Shown here piece after piece: positions 1 through 4,781 of a stretch of 5,398 nt of DNA. The stretch covers positions 1 to 5,398 of the forward strand of contig DKNG01000177.1 in assembly GCA_002470185.1 (NCBI GenBank), read 5' to 3'. A program made the position numbers and the translations under genes. Under the pieces are notes generated by a model. That model searched no databases, was not told the DNA's origin, and worked only from the letters and a program-made list of their open reading frames with translations. The stretch is from Arcobacter sp. UBA7394. GTDB taxonomy: Bacteria; Campylobacterota; Campylobacteria; Campylobacterales; Arcobacteraceae. The number at the start of each line of letters is the position of its first letter. Positions within the stretch are counted from its first letter, which is position 1.

Positions 1-1097
1 GGGCAAAAGATATTCATGGAAAATATCTTTTTGCAAACAAAGCAATTTGTGATAATCTTCTAATGGCAAAGGATACAGATGAACCAATAGGGAAAAATGA
101 TGTATTTTTTGCTTTAAGAGAGAGGGAAAAACATAAAGACAAAAAGAACTGGCATACTTTTGGAGAGTTATGTTTTGATTCTGATGAGATTGTTTTACAG
201 AATCTAAAACCACAAAGATTTGAAGAGTACGGAAATATAAAAGGAAAACTTTTATATCTAGAAGTACATAAAGCCCCATTCTTTGACGATGAAGGAAGAC
301 TTTTAGGAACAGTAGGAAGTGGTAGAGATATTACAGAAGAAGTTCTTACAAAAAATAAACTAAAAGAGAAAGACCAGTTATTATTACAACAGTCAAAAAT
401 GGCAGCAATTGGAGAGATGTTACAAAATATTGCTCATCAATGGAGACAACCACTATCAAGTATTTCTAGTATTTCAACTAGTGTTATTGTTCAACAACAA
501 GTGGGAGCTTTAGAAGATGAACATTTATTACATAGTATGGAAAATCTAAACAATAATGCTCAATATTTATCTAAAACTATTGATGATTTTAGAGACTTTT
601 TTAGACCTAATAAAGAGAAAACATATTTTGATTTTACAGAAATTGAACAAAAAGCTTTATCTTTAGTCTCTTCAAAACTAAATAAAAGCCATATTGATAT
701 TGTTTCAGACTTTGAAGATATGCAAATTCATAACTATAAAAATGAGTTTATTCAAGTACTTATAAATATTTTAAATAACGCAATAGATGCTCTTTCAGAG
801 ATAGAAACAGAAAAAAAGAAAATGATCTTTATTTCAGCTGTAAAAAAAGATAGAAATATAATCATAAAAATCAAAGATACAGCAGGTGGAATACCTGATG
901 AGATTATGGGTAATATTTTTGAACCATATTTTACTACAAAACATAAAAAACAAGGAACAGGAATAGGTTTATATATGTGTGAAGAGATTATTACAAAACA
1001 CATGGATGGAACAATCTCTGTAAAAAATAAAGACTTTGTATTTGATAATACAAACTTCCAAGGGGCAGAGTTTAAAATAGTTTTAGATAATTACTAA
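1..1097 (+). CDS. PAS-domain sensor histidine kinase, 5' end missing
   Basis: The reading frame is open from nucleotide 3, so the gene starts outside the window and the Met codon at 63 is internal; 364 residues are visible. Numbering from nucleotide 3, residues 1 to about 112 are a PAS domain with its C-terminal part: DIHGKYLFANKAICDNL at the start and GTVGSGRDITEEV at the end. A short linker follows, then the H-box IAHQWRQPL with the phospho-accepting His at 145 (nucleotides 435-437). The ATPase domain has an N-box (LINILNNAIDAL, key Asn near 259), a G1 box DTAGGIP near 292, an F-box IFEPYFTTK, and a G2 box GTGIGLYM near 318. All catalytic motifs are present, so it should autophosphorylate. 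G1 has Thr where related kinases often have Asn. No response regulator follows, so its partner is elsewhere or upstream. No transmembrane segment is visible in this part. The signal sensed is unknown. Confidence 0.93.
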   Translation, partial: AKDIHGKYLFANKAICDNLLMAKDTDEPIGKNDVFFALREREKHKDKKNWHTFGELCFDSDEIVLQNLKPQRFEEYGNIKGKLLYLEVHKAPFFDDEGRLLGTVGSGRDITEEVLTKNKLKEKDQLLLQQSKMAAIGEMLQNIAHQWRQPLSSISSISTSVIVQQQVGALEDEHLLHSMENLNNNAQYLSKTIDDFRDFFRPNKEKTYFDFTEIEQKALSLVSSKLNKSHIDIVSDFEDMQIHNYKNEFIQVLINILNNAIDALSEIETEKKKMIFISAVKKDRNIIIKIKDTAGGIPDEIMGNIFEPYFTTKHKKQGTGIGLYMCEEIITKHMDGTISVKNKDFVFDNTNFQGAEFKIVLDNY

Positions 1098-1106
1098 ACT
1101 ATTTTA
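1073..1106. terminator. Inverted repeat spanning both stop codons, likely bidirectional terminator
   Basis: TAAAATAG (1073-1080) pairs with CTATTTTA (1099-1106), and TTTAG (1082-1086) pairs with CTAAA (1094-1098). One T is bulged and the loop is 7 nt (1087-1093). This gives 13 base pairs, almost all A-T. The kinase stop (1095-1097) and the hemerythrin stop (1104-1106) both lie inside the repeat. The position between convergent genes suits termination in both directions, but the low GC content makes the stem weak. Confidence 0.45.
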
Positions 1107-1946
1107 TTCACTTTGGGCTTGATGCCAAAGAATGATTTTTCTATCCTCTTGAATAATGTGTTGTACTAATACAATATCAATCATTCTTGCAAGTTCCTTT
1201 TCAAAGAAATCAACTTCGATTTTTGGTAAATCTTTCACAAAAGTATTAAGCATTTTTATGATTTTTTTGTGAATTAGTTTATGTTCTTCTAATTTTGGGT
1301 AGTTTATTTCTTTCATATGTTCTTCTTCATGTTGAAAATGAATTTTCATATAATCATATAAATCTACTAATACCTCTTTAATTTTTTCGCTTCTATGTTC
1401 ATCGTCTACACTTATAAAAGCCATTTTTGCTATATCAAAAAGTTGTTTATGCTCTTGATCAATTTTAGAGTTATTTACACTATATATATTTTTCCAACCA
1501 AAATTTTTATGTAACTCTTCTAAAGGAGTTTGCCATAAATGTATTTTTTTGTCTTCAAGGATTATATGTCTTACAAAATATTCATCTATAAATTCACATA
1601 GTTTCTCTTGAATTTCTTGAATCTCCAAATGGTTAATTTCATTCAACAAGGTAGCAAGTGTTTTTAGCATATTATCATGCAGAAGTTTATGCTTATTATA
1701 GTGTGGATACTTGATACTTTGCATAAAGTGTTGTTCATTATTAAAGTGTGTTCCAACATAAGCACATAAATCATTAATTATGAGTTTTAATTGGGTTTTT
1801 TCTTTTTTCTCATCGCTTATTTCACTAGCATGTAAAGCTTTCTTTGCCAACATAAATAATTTTTGATGTTCATTATCAATTTGAAGATTACCGATATTAT
1901 ATTCACTTTTCCAAGTAAGTTTTTCTAGGTCATAGATAGTATTCAT
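1104..1946 (-). CDS. Two-domain bacteriohemerythrin
   Basis: This is a 280-residue soluble protein made of two hemerythrin four-helix domains in tandem (about residues 10-138 and 150-275). Each should bind a non-heme di-iron centre that reversibly binds O2. Domain 1 has His27, the HxxxE pair His67/Glu71, the HxxxH pair His86/His90, and His127/Asp132 (HxxxxD). Domain 2 has the same set: His166, His203/Glu207, His222/His226 and His263/Asp268. All seven iron ligands are present in both copies. Ligand spacing is nearly identical (40/19/41 and 37/19/41), and each domain opens with the family's W-K-x-x-Y motif, so this is an internal duplication with both sites retained. No signal peptide or membrane segment is seen. 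ATG at 1946 is preceded by the ribosome binding site AAGGGG. Family roles include oxygen storage, delivery or sensing. Any link to the convergent kinase is only positional. Confidence 0.96.
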   Translation of the reverse strand: MNTIYDLEKLTWKSEYNIGNLQIDNEHQKLFMLAKKALHASEISDEKKEKTQLKLIINDLCAYVGTHFNNEQHFMQSIKYPHYNKHKLLHDNMLKTLATLLNEINHLEIQEIQEKLCEFIDEYFVRHIILEDKKIHLWQTPLEELHKNFGWKNIYSVNNSKIDQEHKQLFDIAKMAFISVDDEHRSEKIKEVLVDLYDYMKIHFQHEEEHMKEINYPKLEEHKLIHKKIIKMLNTFVKDLPKIEVDFFEKELARMIDIVLVQHIIQEDRKIILWHQAQSE

Positions 1947-1976
1947 AGTAGCCCCTTTTTATCTTGGCATATATTT

Positions 1977-1982
1977 ATTATA
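1977..1982 (-). promoter_or_regulatory. Probable -10 box for the hemerythrin gene
   Basis: A perfect TATAAT on the minus strand lies about 30 nt upstream of the ATG, which would give a 5' leader of roughly 24 nt containing the AAGGGG ribosome binding site. No convincing -35 is seen, which is usual for Campylobacterota vegetative promoters. Confidence 0.45.
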
Positions 1983-2080
1983 TAACTACAAAATTAAAAA
2001 AATAATAAAATAAAGGGTTTAGAAATTGTTAATTTTTCAAATTAATTACTCTATTTATTCAAAATATTATAATAATGATA

Positions 2081-2086
2081 TATAAT
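2081..2086 (+). promoter_or_regulatory. Probable -10 box for the 126-residue protein gene
   Basis: TATAAT lies 37 nt before the ATG at 2124. The best -35 at 17 nt spacing is TTCAAA (2058-2063), which is weak. The perfect palindrome AATTACGTAATT (2084-2095) overlaps the last bases of the -10, so a repressor bound there could block this promoter. A good ribosome binding site, AGAAAGG (2108-2114), follows. Confidence 0.45.
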
Positions 2087-2095
2087 TACGTAATT
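2084..2095. repeat. 12-bp perfect palindrome overlapping a -10 box
   Basis: AATTACGTAATT is its own reverse complement, centred between 2089 and 2090. After one mismatched pair, two more flanking pairs also match. Its place at the -10 and start region would suit an operator, but short palindromes are common in such AT-rich DNA. Confidence 0.3.
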
Positions 2096-2123
2096 TTATA
2101 GTATTTCAGAAAGGTATTTTTAG

Positions 2124-2504
2124 ATGGGTATTGAGATTTTAGACCAAGCAACAACTCCAGCATTAGAAAAATTAGTTCAAGATGAATTTAATACAAACGT
2201 GGCTTTTTACGTACACTTAAAGCAATTCAATGACAATGTAAGAGCTGATTTAAAGAAAAGAATAAAGGAAGTATTTTTCTTTACAAAAGGTGTTCATTGG
2301 AAGTTTGATAGTTTTGGTATTGAAAAAGCAGGTTCAAGAGGAACGGATATTTTAGGATATTTTATTTTTAGAGCAAATGATGTAGTAAAATTACAAAAAC
2401 TATTTCGTGATGAATTCAGAGATTATGATAATGCAATTAAAATTTCATGTTCAGTAGCAAAGTATCAGAAAACAGAAGAAGTTTTCTTCGAATTAGATGT
2501 ATAA
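2124..2504 (+). CDS. Conserved-looking hypothetical protein, 126 residues
   Basis: I do not recognise this protein. It is a compact soluble protein with no signal peptide or transmembrane segment. The N-terminal third is helix-like and rich in charged residues (about 10-50). The middle has aromatic and strand-like stretches: VFFFTKGVHWKFDSFGI at 50-66 and ILGYFIFRAN at 76-85. It then has a charged helix-like stretch KLQKLFRDEFRDYD (about 89-102) and ends in strand-like segments around the single Cys (109). The alternation suggests a small alpha/beta fold. The gene looks genuine: AGAAAGG lies 9 nt before ATG, a TATAAT lies upstream, codon use matches its neighbours, and its stop is inside a strong hairpin. 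It is a single-gene unit, divergent from the hemerythrin gene and convergent with rof. No function can be assigned from the sequence. Confidence 0.85.
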   Translation: MGIEILDQATTPALEKLVQDEFNTNVAFYVHLKQFNDNVRADLKKRIKEVFFFTKGVHWKFDSFGIEKAGSRGTDILGYFIFRANDVVKLQKLFRDEFRDYDNAIKISCSVAKYQKTEEVFFELDV

Positions 2505-2528
2505 AAAGAGTTTCTCTTTTTACACATC
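2496..2528. terminator. Bidirectional terminator hairpin between the 126-residue gene and rof
   Basis: TAAAAAGAG (2502-2510) and CTCTTTTTA (2514-2522) pair perfectly around a TTT loop. After one mismatch the stem continues with GATGT (2496-2500) against ACATC (2524-2528), giving 14 pairs in all. The plus-strand stop TAA (2502-2504) and the minus-strand stop of rof (2520-2522) both sit in the perfect stem. Each strand has a run of five T in its distal arm, as expected for a two-way intrinsic terminator. Confidence 0.75.
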
Positions 2529-2771
2529 ACAATTATAGTTTTTAGCAAAAAGACCGTTAAAACTAATTATCTTATCAAGTCTTATTTCAAGGCCACTTTT
2601 TAATACTGCAAACTCTTCTTTATTTAAATTCTTAAAATCAACAACATAATCTTCTATAGTTTGTTCATTTCCATTATCCATATAAATAATAGTACTAAGA
2701 GTCTTTTTTACAGCAGCACTTTCTAATTCATCATAGAAATGACAAGCTACGGGAATATAATCAGTTTTCAT
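2520..2771 (-). CDS. rof: Rho-binding antiterminator, Rof/YaeO family
   Basis: This 83-residue cytoplasmic protein has the length and pattern of the Rof family. The N-terminus YIPVACHFYDELE (5-17) parallels the YxPINCDDYDxLE start of E. coli Rof as I recall it. The core GLEIRLDKIISFNG (60-73) matches the conserved ELRLDKITSF element. In the studied members, an acidic surface of a small Sm-like beta fold binds the RNA-binding part of Rho and inhibits Rho-dependent termination. Asp14, Glu15 and Glu17 are the visible acidic residues in that region. The ATG directly follows the TAG of the upstream Cys-rich gene, and the sequence before it (AAAGAAAAAAGTAG) is a poor ribosome binding site. Translation probably depends on ribosomes finishing the upstream gene. 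Its own 3' end is a strong hairpin. The family call is from recalled sequence, without an alignment. Confidence 0.85.
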   Translation of the reverse strand: MKTDYIPVACHFYDELESAAVKKTLSTIIYMDNGNEQTIEDYVVDFKNLNKEEFAVLKSGLEIRLDKIISFNGLFAKNYNCDV

Positions 2772-2984
2772 CTATTTACTACTTTTTTCTTTATAGTCAC
2801 AAGAATCTTTCTTTTTCATATCACAATGACTTTTTTTCATGTCGCAGTGCTGTTTCTTTTCAGCTTTTTTCATATGGCAGTGAGTTTTATTCATTTTACA
2901 ATCTTCACTTTTCATTCCGCAATCTGCATTTAGTGATGTAATAGATATTAATGTAGCTAGTACAAAAGATAAAAATATTTTCAT
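2772..2984 (-). CDS. Small exported Cys/Met/His-rich protein, possible metal binder
   Basis: The start is ATG at 2984, giving 70 residues. The ribosome binding site AGGGAG (2996-2991) is 6 nt from this ATG, whereas it directly abuts the in-frame TTG at 2990, which would add two residues. Residues 1-19 form a clear signal peptide (MKIF then a hydrophobic core ending SLNA), with cleavage likely before Asp21. The mature part is about 50 residues of Lys, Cys, Met and His. Cysteines lie at 22, 29, 36, 47, 54 and 62. Five of the six are in C-x-M-K/N units (Met 24, 31, 38, 49, 56), and the last is CDY. His is at 35, 37, 46 and 53. This recalls small periplasmic Cu(I) or other soft-metal binders, but I cannot name a family. 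It is the first gene of a two-gene unit with rof. An outer-membrane or cell-surface location cannot be excluded. Confidence 0.82.
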   Translation of the reverse strand: MKIFLSFVLATLISITSLNADCGMKSEDCKMNKTHCHMKKAEKKQHCDMKKSHCDMKKKDSCDYKEKSSK

Positions 2985-3007
2985 TTTCAACTCCCTAATT
3001 TTTATAA

Positions 3008-3036
3008 ATTATATCATATAAAATATCTAGTGTTTA
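3008..3036 (-). promoter_or_regulatory. Probable promoter of the Cys-rich gene and rof unit, extended -10
   Basis: On the minus strand TAAACA (3036-3031) is followed after 17 nt by TATAAT (3013-3008), which is preceded by TGA to make TGATATAAT, an extended -10. Transcription would start near 3001 and give a leader of only about 16 nt that just holds the AGGGAG ribosome binding site. There is no room for a long leader. Confidence 0.55.
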
Positions 3037-3106
3037 AATAAAAAAATACAATAAGCTTATATTTATAACTAAAACTTATATATTATTAATAAGCCATTAA
3101 AATAAA

Positions 3107-3117
3107 TATTATACAAT
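3107..3117 (+). promoter_or_regulatory. Possible -10 region for the DUF4405-type gene
   Basis: TATTAT (3107-3112) and the overlapping TACAAT (3112-3117) are the best -10 candidates upstream of the gene at 3152, leaving a leader of about 28-35 nt. No -35 is evident. The ribosome binding site AAAGGA is at 3140-3145. Confidence 0.3.
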
Positions 3118-3151
3118 TAAAGTATAGGAAAGTTAATTTAAAGGACTTATT

Positions 3152-3967
3152 ATGAAACTAAAAAAGATTACATCACTTACAATGCTTTTATCTATGTTTG
3201 CAATGACATATACAGGTATAATTCTTTTTATAACTCCCCCTGGAAGAGTTGCTAATTGGGCTAACTGGGAATTATTAGCATTAACAAAAGAGCAGTATGG
3301 ACAGATTCATTCTGTATTTATGGTTTTATTTATTATTGCAACAATTTTACATGTTTTTTATAACTGGAAACTAATGACAAGTTATATGAAAAATAAAGCA
3401 AAACAGCTTATTGTATTCACAAAAGAGATGCTTGTTTCTATAATATTGTTTTTACTTTTTTGGATGGGTACAGTTTATGAAATATCTCCTTTTTCAAACT
3501 TCTTAAATTTTGGAGGAGAGATTAAAGACTCATGGGAAAAAGAGTATGGAACAGCACCATATTCACATGCTGAATTGTCATCATTGAAAAGCTTTACTAA
3601 AAAACTAGGATTTGATTTAGAAAAAAGTAAAGAGATTCTTATATCAAATGGGCTTATTTTCCAAGAAGAACAAAGCCTATCTCAAATAGCTAAGATAAAT
3701 AAAGTTAGCCCAAAATTTGTTTATGATTTATTAAAAGTCAATTTTGAAAAAGCAGGGTTAAAGATAGTTGAATTAACGGGACTTGGTAAGAAAAAAGTAA
3801 AAGATGTAGCTATAACTTTAGAATTAACAGAAGAAGAATTTATATTAAAATTAAAAGCTTTAGGAATTGAAGCAAAAGCTAATGATAAATTTAAAACAGT
3901 AGCTGAAAAATACGATTTAGGTCCTATGGATATTATGGAAAAATTGGGATATAAAAAGCCAGAGTAA
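3152..3967 (+). CDS. DUF4405-type membrane protein with repetitive soluble C-terminal domain
   Basis: The 271-residue protein has three predicted membrane helices (about 6-28, 51-72, 88-108) followed by a soluble tail of some 160 residues. The pattern QIHSVFMVLFIIATILHVFYNW in helix 2 is characteristic of DUF4405 and cytochrome b561-like membrane domains, where His residues may hold heme. His53 and His67 are the only histidines in the membrane part. Lys/Arg placement (KLKK at the N-terminus, MKNKAK after helix 2) puts the N-terminus inside and the tail outside, in the periplasm. The tail starts near 134 (GTAPYSHAEL) and contains related segments such as LSQIAKINKVSPKFVYDLLK (176-195), a GLGKKKVKDVAITLEL stretch at 210-225, and FKTVAEKYDLGPMDIMEKLG (247-266). 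I recall similar tails in DUF4405 proteins of sulfate and metal reducers. ATG at 3152 has AAAGGA 6 nt upstream. The electron-transfer role is inferred. Confidence 0.85.
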   Translation: MKLKKITSLTMLLSMFAMTYTGIILFITPPGRVANWANWELLALTKEQYGQIHSVFMVLFIIATILHVFYNWKLMTSYMKNKAKQLIVFTKEMLVSIILFLLFWMGTVYEISPFSNFLNFGGEIKDSWEKEYGTAPYSHAELSSLKSFTKKLGFDLEKSKEILISNGLIFQEEQSLSQIAKINKVSPKFVYDLLKVNFEKAGLKIVELTGLGKKKVKDVAITLELTEEEFILKLKALGIEAKANDKFKTVAEKYDLGPMDIMEKLGYKKPE

Positions 3968-3982
3968 GTTTATTTACTCTGG
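3959..3982. terminator. Bidirectional terminator hairpin between the DUF4405-type gene and the phosphatase
   Basis: CCAGAGTAA (3959-3967) pairs perfectly with TTACTCTGG (3974-3982) around a 6-nt loop, giving nine pairs with four G-C. The plus-strand stop TAA (3965-3967) is in the left arm, and the minus-strand stop (3972-3970) lies in the loop. Read on the minus strand, the stem is followed by CTTTTTAT, so it is a good intrinsic terminator for the phosphatase gene. The plus-strand T tail is weaker. Confidence 0.72.
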
Positions 3983-4632
3983 TTTATAATATCAAAAATA
4001 TCACTTGGTTTTTCTACAATAAAATCAGCTCCATGTTCTCTTAGCTCATCTTCTTCTCTAAATCCCCACAATACACCAATTGCTTTCATTTGTGCATTCT
4101 TAGCTGTTTGCATATCTATTTTTGTATCCCCTACAAAATAAATTTCATTACAGTTAATGCCAAAGCTATTTGCAATATCAATGGCAGCTGTTGGATTAGG
4201 TTTTTTTTCTATATGTTCTTTTTGTCCATGAACTTCAAGAAAATTAAAATCTTTAAATAGTGATTTTGCATATTCACATGTAAACTTATGAGGTTTATTA
4301 GAAAGAATTCCCATTTTTATATTTGCTTTTTCAAGTTTTTCTAATAACTCATATATACCATCATAAGGTAAGGTTTTAGCATGTAAGTTTTGGTCATAAA
4401 TCTCTTTAAATCTAGTACTTACTTGTTTTTTTATCTCTGTTGAGTGAGAATCACCTAATGAGTTTTCTACTAAAATATCAACTCCTCCACCTACAAATTT
4501 TTTATAATCATTTATTTTATGCGTTGGAAGTCCCATCTCTTCGAATACTTGATTCATACATACTGCTATATCTTCTAGAGAATCTATTAATGTACCATCA
4601 AGATCGAATATTATTGCTTTTTGAGTATTCAT
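3970..4632 (-). CDS. gph: HAD-superfamily phosphatase, phosphoglycolate phosphatase-like
   Basis: This 220-residue soluble protein has every HAD motif in order. Motif I is DLDGT with nucleophile Asp10 and acid/base Asp12. Motif II is GILSNKP with Ser111. Motif III is Lys144 in EKKPNP. Motif IV is GDTKIDM with Asp169 and Asp173. The helical cap between motifs I and II (about 17-95, including KFVGGGVDILVENSL) is the Gph/PGM subfamily type, and length is normal for that family. The usual reaction is hydrolysis of 2-phosphoglycolate to glycolate, clearing a product of oxygen-damaged DNA ends. However, subfamily members vary in substrate (other sugar phosphates, pyrophosphate, nucleotides), so the exact substrate is not fixed by the sequence. 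The ATG at 4632 has AAGGA five nt upstream. It is transcribed alone, divergent from the acetolactate synthase gene. C-terminal GVLWGFREEDEL is typical of the family. Confidence 0.9.
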   Translation of the reverse strand: MNTQKAIIFDLDGTLIDSLEDIAVCMNQVFEEMGLPTHKINDYKKFVGGGVDILVENSLGDSHSTEIKKQVSTRFKEIYDQNLHAKTLPYDGIYELLEKLEKANIKMGILSNKPHKFTCEYAKSLFKDFNFLEVHGQKEHIEKKPNPTAAIDIANSFGINCNEIYFVGDTKIDMQTAKNAQMKAIGVLWGFREEDELREHGADFIVEKPSDIFDIINQSK

Positions 4633-4653
4633 ATATGTCCTTAATGGTTTTAT

Positions 4654-4659
4654 ACTATA
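4654..4659 (-). promoter_or_regulatory. Possible -10 box for the phosphatase gene
   Basis: TATAGT on the minus strand follows a run of eight T, a layout often seen in Campylobacterota promoters where T-rich DNA replaces the -35. Transcription would start near 4647, leaving about 15 nt including the AAGGAC ribosome binding site. Confidence 0.4.
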
Positions 4660-4664
4660 AAAAA

Positions 4665-4689
4665 AATGTTTAACGTAATATAAACGATT
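4665..4689. repeat. Imperfect inverted repeat between divergent promoters
   Basis: AATGTTTA (4665-4672) and TAAACGATT (4681-4689) are reverse complements except for one inserted base, with ACGTAATA between them. It lies between the phosphatase -10 and the acetolactate synthase -10 and overlaps the latter's -35, so a shared operator is possible. Confidence 0.3.
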
Positions 4690-4709
4690 ATTTAAAAAAG
4701 TGATATAAT
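4681..4709 (+). promoter_or_regulatory. Probable promoter of the acetolactate synthase gene, extended -10
   Basis: TAAACG (4681-4686) is followed after 17 nt by TATAAT (4704-4709), preceded by TGA to give TGATATAAT. This is the clearest promoter upstream of the gene. It would produce a leader of about 138 nt, long for this kind of genome, holding two copies of a 19-nt repeat. Confidence 0.5.
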
Positions 4710-4781
4710 TAAGATTAGTAGGAAGATTTGAAGCACAATATGTAAATGTTTATAACAATTCAGGATTTTTCTCTTATAAAG

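Noticed and set aside
63..65. Met codon at 63 as the kinase start
   Set aside because: The frame is open to the left edge and the upstream residues DIHGKYLFANKAICDNL are typical PAS sequence, so the real start is outside the window.
752..1003. Minus-strand hydrophobic frame within the kinase ATPase domain
   Set aside because: It is antisense to conserved kinase motifs; hydrophobic character comes from complementing AT-rich Lys/Asn/Ile codons. No start signals are seen.
2071..2089. Fur-box-like match upstream of the 126-residue protein gene
   Set aside because: Only 12 of 19 positions match the classical 19-mer and the second half is poor, which is within chance for this composition.
2739..2933. 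Plus-strand hydrophobic 64-codon frame rich in Phe and His, opposite the Cys-rich gene
   Set aside because: It is the reverse complement of the Lys/Met/Cys-rich gene, whose AAA/AAG/ATG codons read as Phe/Leu/His. It has no ribosome binding site, while the minus-strand gene has a promoter, ribosome binding site and signal peptide.
3051..3060. ATAAGCTTAT palindrome in the intergenic region before the DUF4405-type gene
   Set aside because: Ten-base palindromes are expected by chance in AT-rich intergenic DNA, and this one is not placed on any recognisable promoter element.
4440..4673. Plus-strand 77-codon frame opposite the phosphatase start
   Set aside because: It covers the antisense of motif I of a clear HAD phosphatase, has no ribosome binding site and has a low-complexity Leu/Tyr composition.
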